DNA of 64,000 bases from Sphingobium sp. BYY-5 (lineage in GTDB: Bacteria; Pseudomonadota; Alphaproteobacteria; Sphingomonadales; Sphingomonadaceae): the NCBI RefSeq assembly GCF_022758885.1, contig NZ_JALEBH010000001.1, positions 434,001 through 498,000 of the forward strand. Direction: 5' to 3'. The notes beneath the pieces were generated by a model, which searched no databases, was not told the origin of the DNA, and saw only the letters and a program-made list of their open reading frames with translations. Of this stretch, positions 35,564 through 43,430 are shown one piece after another (position 1 is the stretch's first letter; each line of letters starts with the position of its first letter). Both the position numbers and the translations under genes were made by a program.

Positions 35564-36574
35564 CTAGAAGGTGGCGATGGCCTTCAGTACATGATCTGCC
35601 CCGGCGATCAGTTCGGGCAGGCGGGTGGGCATCTCCTCGGCGGAAAGGCTGTGGGTATGGAGTGCGTCAGTCGGAATCAGGTCGTGCTGGATCGCGTGCT
35701 TTACCTGCTCGAAATCGGCGGCCAACGCGTTGCGGCTGGCGATCAATGTGGTCTCGCGCTTGTGAAATTCCGGGTCAGGGAAGACAAGATCGCCCGGCGC
35801 TACACCGACCAGAACCAGCGCTCCGCCATGCGCGACATAATGAAGACTCTGCGCCATGGCCGCCAGTGAACCGGTGGCGTCGAATACGATGTCGAACATC
35901 TCGTCATCGGTGCGGCTGGCAAGGTCGGCGCCGAGGTCCGGACCAGCCTCAACCGTCGTTTCGAAGCCCAGCCGCTCACGGGCATAGGCCAGCCGGGAAG
36001 CCCGCGTATCGACCAGCGTGACATCGGCGCCGCACAAGCGCGCGAAGAGGCCGGCCGCTATGCCGATCGGCCCCGCGCCAACGACCAGCACCCGGTCCGT
36101 GGAGGAAACGTGCGCGCGCGATACCGCATGAGCGCCGATCGCCAGAAACTCCAGCATGGCGGCCTGGTCAATCGTCAGGCCGCTGGCGTCGATCACGGCG
36201 CTTTCGGGCACCGCGACAAATTCGGTCATGCCGCCATCGGCATGAACGCCGAGCACGCTGATGTTCATGCAGGCGTTGGGCTTTCCCTTCCGGCAGGCGA
36301 CGCAGGTTCCGCAAGCGAGATAGGGGTTGATCGCGACCGTTTGCCCGACATGGAATGCTGAGTCGGGTCTGGCATGTGCGACCTCTCCGCTCAGCTCATG
36401 CCCCATGACGCGGGGATAGGCGAGGAAGGGATGGCGCCCGGTGAAGATGTGATAATCCGTGCCGCACAGGCCCACGCGCCGGATACGTATGAGCACGTCT
36501 CCCGGCCCGGCGGCAGGCGGCGGCCGATCCTCTATTCCAAGGCTATAAGGTTCGCGACAGACGACAGCTTTCAT
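35564..36574 (-). CDS. zinc-dependent alcohol (sugar/aldonate) dehydrogenase
   Basis: A 336-residue medium-chain dehydrogenase; the ATG at 36574 has GGAG upstream. Catalytic zinc ligands are Cys in VGLCGTDYHIFTG and Glu in MGHELSGEV. The structural zinc site is reduced to CGTCVACRKGKPNAC, and the NAD(P) site is VLVVGAGPIGIAAG. It resembles L-galactonate/L-fuconate-pathway or sorbitol-type dehydrogenases. With the permease and the lactonase fragment it outlines a non-phosphorylative L-fucose (or L-galactose) oxidation route. It is divergent from the lactonase fragment. Confidence 0.87.
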   Translation of the reverse strand: MKAVVCREPYSLGIEDRPPPAAGPGDVLIRIRRVGLCGTDYHIFTGRHPFLAYPRVMGHELSGEVAHARPDSAFHVGQTVAINPYLACGTCVACRKGKPNACMNISVLGVHADGGMTEFVAVPESAVIDASGLTIDQAAMLEFLAIGAHAVSRAHVSSTDRVLVVGAGPIGIAAGLFARLCGADVTLVDTRASRLAYARERLGFETTVEAGPDLGADLASRTDDEMFDIVFDATGSLAAMAQSLHYVAHGGALVLVGVAPGDLVFPDPEFHKRETTLIASRNALAADFEQVKHAIQHDLIPTDALHTHSLSAEEMPTRLPELIAGADHVLKAIATF

Positions 36575-36653
36575 TTTCCACTCCATTGCCTGTGCGAATT
36601 GACCGCGACGGGTCTAGACGATCACTATCATATATGCAACTTAGTCATCGCAT

Positions 36654-36867
36654 ATGCTAATTGATGCCCATCACCATCTTTGGCGGTACGATGCTGCCAC
36701 GTTCGGCTGGATTGCTCCGGGGTCGGCCATTGCGCGCGACTTTTCGGCTGCGGAGCTGAACATCGTTTTGGAGGCGACGAATATTGATGGCGCGATCGCC
36801 GTACAGGCACGGCAGAGCGATGAAGAAACCGCTTTTCTGCTTGAAACGGCAGCGCATTGCAGTCGCA
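36654..36867 (+). pseudogene. amidohydrolase/sugar-lactonase, 5' fragment cut by IS6
   Basis: The frame starts MLIDAHHHLWRYDAATFGWI, the metal-binding HHH start of the amidohydrolase_2 family (L-fuconolactone and L-rhamnonolactone hydrolases). It continues with the helix SAAELNIVLEATNIDGAIAVQARQS and is lost after about 71 residues, where the IS6 end begins; the stop at 36893 lies inside the insertion sequence. A full enzyme would have about 280 residues and nothing of the rest is found on the far side. The sugar route in this strain is therefore broken at the lactone step unless another lactonase serves. Confidence 0.85.
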
Positions 36868-37705
36868 GGCTCTGTCAGAGCAAATACACCTGACGTTCGA
36901 GGGATGGCGGGGTAGGGCAGGGGATGCCTCGCCCTCGTAAGCCTGCAAGTCCATTTCGGTATTTCAACTCATCGCCTGAGGTGATCCGCCTCGTGGTGAT
37001 GATGTACGTGCGGTATCCTCTCTCGCTGCGGAACGTGGAGGACCTGCTCTTCGAGCGCGGTATCGATATCTGCCACGAGACGGTGCGGCTGTGGTGGAAC
37101 CGGTTCGGCCCGCTCTTCGCAGGCGACATCCGTCGTCAGCGGGTGAGCCGTATGCGGGGCTTTCGGCACTGGCGATGGCACCTTGATGAGATGTACGTCA
37201 AAATCAACGGCGAGATGGTTTATCTCTGGCGAGCAGTCGACCACGAAGGCGAAATCCTCGAAAGCTACGTCACCAAGACCCGCGATAAGGCTGCTGCTCT
37301 GCGTTTCATGAAGAAGGCGCTGAAGCGCCATGGTTCGCCAGAGGCGATTACCACTGACGGCCTCCGCTCTTACCGTGCAGCGATGAAAGAGCTTGGGAAC
37401 GAGGACAAGCAGGAGATCGGTCGCTGGGCCAACAACCGCTGCGAAAACAGCCATCTTTCATTCCGAAGACGAGAGCGAGCCATGCTCAGGTTCCGACAGA
37501 TGAAGGCCCTACAGAAGTTCGCTTCTGTTCACGCCAATGTCCACAACCACTTTGCTCTCGAACGCCATCTCATCGACCGACAGACCTACAGGCAAAGACG
37601 CTCAGCCGCCTTGGCCGAGTGGCAGTCCCTCATGGCCTGAGGTGCATCTCCACCCAGCGGCAGCTACGCCCAGTGGAGGCCGGTTCGCATTAGACTGACA
37701 GCACC
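36868..37705 (+). mobile_element. IS6-family insertion sequence
   Basis: An approximately 838-bp element around one transposase gene. The left end starts GGCTCTGTCAGAGC and the right end, read inward, GGTGCTGTCAGTCTAATG, giving imperfect ends typical of IS6 relatives. Flanks show no 8-bp duplication (CAGTCGCA versus CCTTCCCA). Both neighbouring genes are truncated at the element, which points to an IS6-mediated adjacent deletion rather than a simple insertion. The exact right end is uncertain by a few bases. Confidence 0.82.
36924..37640 (+). CDS. IS6-family transposase
   Basis: A 238-residue DDE transposase: N-terminal HTH (SLRNVEDLLFERGIDICHETVRLWWNRFG), catalytic Asp in HLDEMYVKINGE, Asp in ITTDGLRSYRAA, and Glu in NNRCENSHLSFRRRERAM. 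All catalytic residues and the normal length are present, so it is probably active by the copy-in route used by this family. Confidence 0.93.
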   Translation: MPRPRKPASPFRYFNSSPEVIRLVVMMYVRYPLSLRNVEDLLFERGIDICHETVRLWWNRFGPLFAGDIRRQRVSRMRGFRHWRWHLDEMYVKINGEMVYLWRAVDHEGEILESYVTKTRDKAAALRFMKKALKRHGSPEAITTDGLRSYRAAMKELGNEDKQEIGRWANNRCENSHLSFRRRERAMLRFRQMKALQKFASVHANVHNHFALERHLIDRQTYRQRRSAALAEWQSLMA

Positions 37706-37742
37706 CTTCCCAGTGCTAGTCATGCCGATCTGCTCTGACGTG

Positions 37743-37823
37743 TCACACTCTGACTTGCCCGCCTGGATGCGCGAGCACTGGGTCGGCCGCGTTGGGGAAC
37801 GTGATGACATAGGTCTCGCTCAT
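37743..37823 (-). pseudogene. truncated third gene of the hydrolase operon
   Basis: An ATG at 37823 overlaps the stop of the alpha/beta-hydrolase gene (ATGA), the same coupling used between the hydrolase and SnoaL genes. The frame reads MSETYVITFPNAADPVLAHP and runs into a stop after 26 codons close to the IS6 end. The coupling suggests that a real downstream gene once continued here and was removed together with the lactonase 3' part. Its identity cannot be recovered. Confidence 0.55.
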
Positions 37824-38623
37824 CGCGCATCTCGCTCGATGTCAGCGGCAAGCCGCTCTGCATGGGTGAACATGACGCCATGCGCCGCGCCCTCGTAAAC
37901 CACCAGCCGAGACTGCGGGATCAGTTCGGCATAGCGCCGACCGGTGAGATCGATCGGGGCCGACGCATCGCGATCGCCGTGAATGATCGTCACCGGCAAC
38001 CGAAGCGCCGCCGCTTCCGCCCGGAAATCCGTGTGCATAATGGCGCGCTGGAAATCGATGGCGATCCGTCGCGAGCAGTCGAGGATCATGCTGCCGAGCC
38101 ATTCATTGACCCTTGGATTGGTCCCCGGTGCGAACGCATCCGTGTTGGCGTCGATCCAGCCCGCAAGATCGCTCCCCATCTGCGTCATGAGCATATCGAG
38201 CATTTCGGCCGGCACGCCGGAGGGGTTCTCTTCCGACGCGACGAGAAGCGGCCCCACCGCGCCGACGAGGACCAGGCGCGATACGCGCGCCGAGCCAAAC
38301 TGCGCGAGATAGCGGATCGCCTCGCCCGCGGCCCCGGAATGACATACCAGCGTGGCATCCGTCAGATCCAGCCCATCGAGGACAGCGGCCAGATCGGCGG
38401 CAAGGCTGTCATAGTCCGCAGTCCCTGGATCCGTCGACCGGCCGTGACCGCGGCGATCATAGGAAATCGTGCGCAGGCCTTTCGCGTTGAGCGCAACCAT
38501 CGTCTCGGCCCATATCCGCGAATCCATGGCCCAGCCGGACAACAGCACCACCGGTTTTCCCGCGCCCCAATCGCGGACGAAAAGACGATGACTATCCTCG
38601 ATTTCGATAAAAGGCGCCGTCAT
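37820..38623 (-). CDS. alpha/beta-hydrolase
   Basis: A 267-residue hydrolase of the haloperoxidase/esterase type. The oxyanion-hole region is VVLLSGWAMDSRIWAETM; the nucleophile elbow reads TLVCHSGAAGEAIRYL with Ser as nucleophile but Cys and Gly where Gly-His-Ser-Met/Gln-Gly is usual. The acid is Asp in IIHGDRDASAP and the base His in YEGAAHGVMF. All three catalytic residues are therefore present. The start overlaps the SnoaL gene end by 4 bases. The substrate, probably a small ester or lactone, is unknown. Confidence 0.87.
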   Translation of the reverse strand: MTAPFIEIEDSHRLFVRDWGAGKPVVLLSGWAMDSRIWAETMVALNAKGLRTISYDRRGHGRSTDPGTADYDSLAADLAAVLDGLDLTDATLVCHSGAAGEAIRYLAQFGSARVSRLVLVGAVGPLLVASEENPSGVPAEMLDMLMTQMGSDLAGWIDANTDAFAPGTNPRVNEWLGSMILDCSRRIAIDFQRAIMHTDFRAEAAALRLPVTIIHGDRDASAPIDLTGRRYAELIPQSRLVVYEGAAHGVMFTHAERLAADIERDAR

Positions 38624-38979
38624 GCCGCACCTCCATCGAGAAAGCCTACGACCTCCGCGATGCGGCCTTGCTCGTTGACGCGCACGAAATCGGTTCCTCG
38701 CGCCACAGGCTCCCCGCTATCGGGCGAAAGCGCCCAAGAGAAACGGATATTGCCGCCATGGCCATCCACCGGGCCGGTGAGTGCGAAGCCATGTCCGGGG
38801 AATTGCGAACGCGCCGCGGCGATCATGGCCGAAATGCCCTCCCGTCCTTCTCCCTGCATCAAAGGGTCTACGTAGCGGGCATCTTCTGCCCACCCGTCGA
38901 GCAACGCATGTCTTTGTGCCTCATCGGCCTCGTTCCATGTCGCCAGGTACAGGCTGGCGATTCTGTCGGGGTCGTTCAT
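38620..38979 (-). CDS. SnoaL-like / NTF2-fold small protein
   Basis: A 119-residue protein with the cone-shaped NTF2 fold pattern: an N-terminal helix with YLATWNEADEAQRHALLDGWAEDARYVDPLMQGEGREGI, then strands FALTGPVDGHGGNIRFSWALSP and TDFVRVNEQGRIAEVVGFLD. Members are small isomerases, cyclases or ligand-binding accessory proteins. It is the first gene of the operon transcribed divergently from the XRE regulator, and so is the likely target of that regulator. Confidence 0.85.
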   Translation of the reverse strand: MNDPDRIASLYLATWNEADEAQRHALLDGWAEDARYVDPLMQGEGREGISAMIAAARSQFPGHGFALTGPVDGHGGNIRFSWALSPDSGEPVARGTDFVRVNEQGRIAEVVGFLDGGAA

Positions 38980-39043
38980 CGGTCGTCTCCTGCTCTTGAT
39001 GGGAGGCAGGATGACGCCCGATTGGCCGGCAGGCGATTACGTC

Positions 39044-39080
39044 AGAGGTAATGGCATCAAGGAAACTCTATGTTACCTCT
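39044..39080. promoter_or_regulatory. candidate operator (inverted repeat) in divergent promoter region
   Basis: A perfect 8-bp inverted repeat AGAGGTAA (39044-39051) and TTACCTCT (39073-39080) with centres 29 bases apart (close to three helical turns). It lies between the SnoaL-hydrolase operon and the XRE regulator and ends 5 bases before the regulator start codon. Location and symmetry suit autoregulation by the XRE protein. The assignment is inferred. Confidence 0.5.
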
Positions 39081-39085
39081 CGGCC

Positions 39086-39895
39086 ATGCAGACCGGAAAC
39101 GAAACTGTTGGAGATATTCTACGCAGCTGGCGACAGCGGCGTCGCTTCAGCCAGATGGGCCTCGCCAACGAGGCCGAAATTTCCACCCGACATCTTAGCT
39201 TCGTCGAAAGCGGCCGTTCTCGCCCAAGCCGAGAGACGTTGTTACGGCTGGCAGAACCGCTGCGATTACCCTTGCGGGAACGCAATCGCCTTTTTCTGGC
39301 AAGCGGCTATGCGCCGCCCCATGTCGACCATGCGATGGACGCTCCTGACATGAGTGCCACGAAGGCGCTGATCGATCAGCTGCTTGCGGCCCATATGCCC
39401 TATCCGGCACTCGCGGTCGACCGCCACTGGACGCTCGTCTCGGCGAACGACGCGCTCAGTGGGCTGCTCGCGGGAACTGCCCCCACCCTGCTCGAGCCGC
39501 CAGTGAACGTCCTTCGTCTCAGCCTATCGCCGGACGGTCTGGCTCCCGCCATCGTCAACCTTGCCGAATGGCGGCACCACATTCTGACCCGGCTGCGCCA
39601 GGATGCGGACAATGCCGGCGATGTCACGCTGCTCGCCCTTCACGACGAACTCCGGGCCTTGCCTCATCCAGGTTCCAAACAGCCGCCGCGTCCCGCGAAT
39701 GCGGTGGCCGTGCCCCTAGTGCTTCGCCATCCGGCAGTCGCAGCACCGTTATCGCTCCTCTCGACCACGACCGTGTTCGGCACCGCAACCAACGTGGCCC
39801 TCGCGGAACTGACGCTCGAATGTTTTTACCCTGCCGACGAGGCCACACGCGATGCCCTGTTGCGCTTGAGACAAGCGATTGTGGTCGGGGCATAG
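39086..39895 (+). CDS. XRE-family regulator with MmyB-like ligand-binding domain
   Basis: The ATG at 39086 (MQTGNETVGDILRSWRQRRR) is chosen because the HTH begins there. It is followed by FSQMGLANEAEISTRHLSFVESGRSRPSRETLLRLAE, an XRE helix-turn-helix, and then the MmyB-like region (HMPYPALAVDRHWTLVSANDALSGLL ... NVLRLSLSPDGLAPAIVNLAEW), a PAS-like pocket proposed to bind fatty acids or other small hydrophobic ligands. The protein has 269 residues. It most likely controls the divergent SnoaL-hydrolase operon and itself. Confidence 0.9.
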   Translation: MQTGNETVGDILRSWRQRRRFSQMGLANEAEISTRHLSFVESGRSRPSRETLLRLAEPLRLPLRERNRLFLASGYAPPHVDHAMDAPDMSATKALIDQLLAAHMPYPALAVDRHWTLVSANDALSGLLAGTAPTLLEPPVNVLRLSLSPDGLAPAIVNLAEWRHHILTRLRQDADNAGDVTLLALHDELRALPHPGSKQPPRPANAVAVPLVLRHPAVAAPLSLLSTTTVFGTATNVALAELTLECFYPADEATRDALLRLRQAIVVGA

Positions 39896-40020
39896 AGCCC
39901 TTAACCAACTTTATCGAGTAGATCTGGTGCGTGAATGACCGGTTGTCCCGGAAGCCGGCATAACGGATTGCCACGCCAAGTGATTGTTATCGAAACGAAT
40001 TTTATCACGGGGAGAAGTAC

Positions 40021-40371
40021 ATGGCGTTCGAAGGTAGTTGTCACTGCGGAGCGGTAGCCTTCCGGGTGACTGAAGACGTGCCGACAGAAGCAATGAGCTG
40101 CAACTGCTCCCACTGTCGTCGCAAAGGATTTCTGCTGTCCTTTGTTTCATCAAGTGCGTTTTCAATCCTGAGTGGTGCAGATAATCTTACCGATTACCAC
40201 TTCAACAAACATGATGTTGCACACCGTTTTTGTTCAACATGTGGCTGCCAGCCTTTTGGGAGTGGCAAAGGACCGACCGGCGCAGAAATGGCGGCCATAA
40301 ATTTGCGCTGTGTGCCCTCAATCGACCTCGATAGCTTGACGATCCAGAAAGTGGATGGCGCAAGCTTCTGA
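40021..40371 (+). CDS. GFA/CENP-V-family zinc protein
   Basis: A 116-residue protein with the cysteine pattern of glutathione-dependent formaldehyde-activating enzyme relatives: GSCHCGAVAF, MSCNCSHCRRKGFLL and HRFCSTCGCQPFG. These bind zinc and often act on glutathione S-conjugates or toxins. A GGGGAGAAG site precedes the ATG at 40021. It stands alone, with no obvious operon partner. Base composition here is a little lower in GC than the surroundings. Confidence 0.87.
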   Translation: MAFEGSCHCGAVAFRVTEDVPTEAMSCNCSHCRRKGFLLSFVSSSAFSILSGADNLTDYHFNKHDVAHRFCSTCGCQPFGSGKGPTGAEMAAINLRCVPSIDLDSLTIQKVDGASF

Positions 40372-40795
40372 TTACCTACGCTTAGATTGGAGGTAGGCCA
40401 GTACGGGCAGAACTGCTTACCGACAGCCAGGATGGACTGACAATCGACTTGGAACCGAGCCGGCCGGACACCCCCGTTCTGGGCGACAACAATCACATGA
40501 TTTCGGGCGCTCGGGTCATTCATGCGCGCGGGACGCTATGACGGAAAACCCCTCGTTCAGCGTTATCGGACATTCTCTCAATCCGACGGTGTTTTCGGAT
40601 AGTCGCAGGAAAGGCATAGCCGCACGACATCGTCCGGAAAGCCTTTTCCGTAGAATTCCGCAGAGACTGCACGGATATCATGTGATTGCCGTCAGGGTAA
40701 GGCTGCTGGCCCGTTGTCGATCCCGTTCCGATCGTTGCGAAGTCTGCTTGGGGACCTGACGCCGGACATTGCAGTCGCGCGCGAACGCTAAAAAC
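40372..40795. other. intergenic stretch without supported genes
   Basis: Short open frames occur (for example 40538-40759 on the plus strand), but their composition is unlike a protein and no ribosome site is seen. I see no strong hairpin or repeat here. Confidence 0.6.
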
Positions 40796-41548
40796 CTAGA
40801 AAGTTTCGCCAAATAGGTCGAGCACCGCTCGCCATACGCGCGTCGTGTGCTTCGGGTGATAGCTGACGCCGGGCACGGTGACCATGGTGTGATTGGTCCC
40901 TTCAGCGGGCGATCCATCCGGATTTCTCGGGCGCGCCCAGAAAGCGTGCTCGGCTCCGCCATAAATATTTACACGCCAATCGACCCCAGCCTCCTGGAGC
41001 GCATGGCCGAAAGTCAGAACTTGCTGAGGGGTGCAAAGGGGGTCTTCGGAGCCCGTGCACATAAGGAGAGTGCCGGTTACGTCGGTCCAGTCTTCGGTTT
41101 TGGCGTCTGGAAAGGCGGGATGAACGACCGCAATGGCCCTGAACGCGATGCCGACCTTTGCAAGTTCCAGCACAATTTGACCACCAGCGCCATAGCCGAG
41201 AGCGGCGATGCGGTTGGGATCAACACCGGGTTGCGCGAGAAGAACATCAAGCGCGGCACGACCGATAGCTTGCATCCGTTCGACATCGGCCAATAGGGGC
41301 ATAACCCGGTCCAGCATCGCATCCGGCCGATTGAAGAACACCTCACCACCGTGATAATCCATTGCCAAAGCCAGATAGCCCTGCGCGGCCAGATCATCAG
41401 CTCGCTGCTTTTGATATTCCTCGAGGCCAACCCCATCATGTCCTATCAGCACCGCCGGCCAGGGCCCGGGACTGTCCGGCTGCGCCAGATGGGCAATCAT
41501 GTTCAGACCATCGACATCATAGGTGACTTCGCGCGTTATGATCATCAT
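40796..41548 (-). CDS. dienelactone-hydrolase-family protein lacking the usual nucleophile
   Basis: A 250-residue protein with the dienelactone-hydrolase layout: PWPAVLIGHDGVGLEEYQKQRADDLAAQGYLALAMDYHG, acid Asp in LMCTGSEDPLCTP, base His in YGGAEHAFWARP. The nucleophile elbow, normally GxCxGG, reads LGYGAGGQ with Gly120 in the Cys/Ser position. Unless another residue takes over, the enzyme should be inactive or serve as a binding protein. Start at ATG 41548 after AGAAGG. No partner genes are adjacent. Confidence 0.82.
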   Translation of the reverse strand: MMIITREVTYDVDGLNMIAHLAQPDSPGPWPAVLIGHDGVGLEEYQKQRADDLAAQGYLALAMDYHGGEVFFNRPDAMLDRVMPLLADVERMQAIGRAALDVLLAQPGVDPNRIAALGYGAGGQIVLELAKVGIAFRAIAVVHPAFPDAKTEDWTDVTGTLLMCTGSEDPLCTPQQVLTFGHALQEAGVDWRVNIYGGAEHAFWARPRNPDGSPAEGTNHTMVTVPGVSYHPKHTTRVWRAVLDLFGETF

Positions 41549-42318
41549 TGTACCTTCTATCGAGCGATTGGGGCATCCCGCCTATGGCCCACACGACGTA
41601 GGGGCAATAGTCCGCTGATCCAGTTTGCTTCTCTGAAGCTGACAGTCGCATAACCACCAAAATTCCCGCCCGATGTGCGACAATCAGATGTTTTCCGACA
41701 GGTATCAGTAATGGCTGCTCTCCTATTCCATATTCTTCGAAGCGGAAGGACTGCAATCGCCGGAAGCGGGCATTCACGACCGGCGTCGGGAATGACGGGT
41801 AAGTCCCAATCCTTGCCATGAACCACCTCGCAGTCGGGCTGGAAGCTCTGGGAGTGGACGAAGCCTGGAACACAGGGGTCTAATTTGGGCAAAGCGGCAT
41901 TATAATGCCGCTTTGCCCAAATAGAGTGCAACTTTGCTAACTTTCGCCGGATCGGCACTTCAGTGCCCTGGCCATTGCGGGGGTTTGAAGAGCTACGCAT
42001 AGTGCTGAGGACAAAGCGATTGGCCGCTTCTGAGTCGCCGGACCCGATGGGATCGGGAATGGCCGCAAGGAGATTTCCAATGTTCATGCCGTTGAAGCAA
42101 CAGGATAAATTTGGCTTCGGTGCAGGGGCTCCTCTGGCAGTGAGGGTGTCAACTAGCCGAGGGGGAAGGCGGCCGCCAAACCCCAGGCGGGATTCGAACA
42201 AATGCGAAAATAAAAAGGCAGGAAAAACAATGATATAGGAAATTCAGAAAAGGAACAAAAACAGGTCTGGAACGCTAACGCGTTGAAAAAAGACACAATT
42301 ATCCCTTGTGAATTTTAG
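41549..42318. other. gene-poor junction region
   Basis: About 770 bases with no convincing gene; the one long minus-strand frame (41557-42201) has mixed composition, many Cys and Arg, and no ribosome site. It contains the 40-bp perfect palindrome at 41883-41922 and an A-rich low-GC stretch (about 42205-42300). The region looks like a scar between chromosomal genes and the accessory block to the right. Confidence 0.6.
41883..41922. repeat. 40-bp perfect palindrome without spacer
   Basis: Twenty bases (ATTTGGGCAAAGCGGCATTA) followed immediately by their exact reverse complement. There is no loop and no T-run, so a terminator is not the obvious reading. It is well beyond chance length. A resolution, replication or binding site from a mobile element is possible. 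Confidence 0.85.
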
Positions 42319-42624
42319 TGGCTCCCCGGGACCGACGAATCCGAGAAATACAAGCTGCCGATTGCCGTCGAACGTTCGCCAGAGCCTCCGAAGCGACGGA
42401 AACGCGACCGCGACCGTGACGAACGTATTCGGCTGGCTGGTGGCCCGAAGCCCTCGCTACGAGAAAAAGCATACGCCTTTGCCCGTGAAAGGGCCACCGT
42501 GAGAACTTACGATTTCACCGCCATCGGTATCCCAAGGCACTACCTGGCCTGGATGTGCGAGGAGGGCCTGCTGGTGAAGGTGGGCTATGGAGTCTATCGC
42601 GCCGCGGATCGCGAGGCTGCGTGA
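42319..42624 (+). pseudogene. 5'-truncated gene with AbiEi-like winged-helix tail
   Basis: A continuous frame of about 101 codons begins right after a TAG at 42316 and has no good start codon before the GTG at 42499. The first part is very basic (PPKRRKRDRDRDERIRLAGG). The end, YDFTAIGIPRHYLAWMCEEGLLVKVGYGVYRAAD, resembles the N-terminal winged-helix of AbiEi-type antitoxins (type IV toxin-antitoxin). It is probably a fragment of a larger gene broken at the island edge; alternatively a 41-residue protein starts at 42499. No AbiEii toxin partner follows. Confidence 0.45.
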
Positions 42625-42635
42625 TCTGGCTCGAC

Positions 42636-42839
42636 CTACAGGTCGATGTCGCGCGGAGGTACGCGATCACGTGTCAGGTCGAGGCCCGCTCCAACCAGCG
42701 GCGATCGTAGAAGCGCAGCGACGATGCCGCCTTTGCCATCGAGAGCCTCGTTGATCTGGGTTCTGATGCGATCAGCCTCAACCCCTCCTTTCGCGAGCCT
42801 CTTCGCTAAGGATCGGATCATGTCACGGTCGCTCTCCAA
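42636..42839 (-). CDS. small antitoxin-like hypothetical protein
   Basis: A 67-residue product from a TTG at 42839. It reads ESDRDMIRSLAKRLAKGGVEADRIRTQINEALDGKGGIVAALLRSPLVGAGLDLTRDRVPPRDIDL. The charged N-terminal helix and the closing RSPLVGAGLDLTRDR...DIDL resemble small proteins often found as the first gene of PIN-toxin pairs in alphaproteobacteria; I recall the pattern but cannot verify it. No toxin gene follows on its strand. The frame stays open upstream without a start, so it may be truncated. Confidence 0.45.
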   Translation of the reverse strand: MESDRDMIRSLAKRLAKGGVEADRIRTQINEALDGKGGIVAALLRSPLVGAGLDLTRDRVPPRDIDL

Positions 42840-43003
42840 TCCTACGACCTCGTATTGGTTGATCTCGGTTTGCGATGTCGTGTTCGCGGCTGATCTCCCT
42901 TCACATACTCGCTATCGGCGCCGGCCAGGCTAGGTCGTCGTTCGGTCGTTGCGACTAACGCCCGCGGGTAGAAGGCTGCCTCCAAACCCGCGGGCCAACC
43001 GGA

Positions 43004-43297
43004 CTATGCCTTTTCGGTCATATCCTCCAGTTGCTTGAGCGGCCTTTCCAGCGTTGCGCGCCATTTGGCAGGATAGACGATGTCAGGTCCGGACTCCGAG
43101 GTCGAGTATCGCAGCCCTTTGTCGGCCCACGCCTGCAGATCCGAAAGCGCATAGACGACGCGTCCGCCAATCTTGCGATAGACCGGACCGGTTCCATAGG
43201 TACGGTGCTTCTCGAGCGTCCGAGCCGAAAGCGCCAGGAAGCGCGCAGCCTCCTTGGTGACAAGGAAGCGCGGCGGAATTGTAGGTAGATGACTCAC
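43004..43297 (-). CDS. AlpA/excisionase-like helix-turn-helix protein
   Basis: A 97-residue protein from the GTG at 43297 with GAGGA 7 bases upstream. The winged-HTH reads PPRFLVTKEAARFLALSARTLEKHRTYGTGPVYRKIGGRVVYALSDLQAWADKG, the MerR-like helix-turn-helix_17/AlpA pattern of phage and ICE excisionases or regulators. In alphaproteobacterial plasmids and integrative elements such a gene is usually next to replication or transfer genes, none of which are present here. It is likely a leftover of an integrated element. Confidence 0.8.
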   Translation of the reverse strand: MSHLPTIPPRFLVTKEAARFLALSARTLEKHRTYGTGPVYRKIGGRVVYALSDLQAWADKGLRYSTSESGPDIVYPAKWRATLERPLKQLEDMTEKA

Positions 43298-43430
43298 TTG
43301 TATTTCCTCATTTCCTCCCGTCGCAGATGACGGGCACGGAGAGGCGTCGACCAAGCATCTCGGGGCGCAATGCTTTACGACCAGGCATAAGTCATGATCT
43401 TTTTCCAGCGCAACGATGCAACGCCATGCT

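Noticed and set aside
40538..40759. A 73-codon plus-strand frame after the GFA gene.
   Set aside because: Arg/His-rich composition, no ribosome site, and overlaps a minus-strand frame of equal quality; no support for a gene.
41557..42201. A 214-codon minus-strand frame in the gene-poor junction.
   Set aside because: It crosses the 40-bp palindrome, has irregular composition and no recognisable domain or ribosome site.
42176..42205. A T-loop-like GGGATTCGAAC near 42190, considered as part of a tRNA or att site.
   Set aside because: No acceptor or anticodon stem can be built around it.
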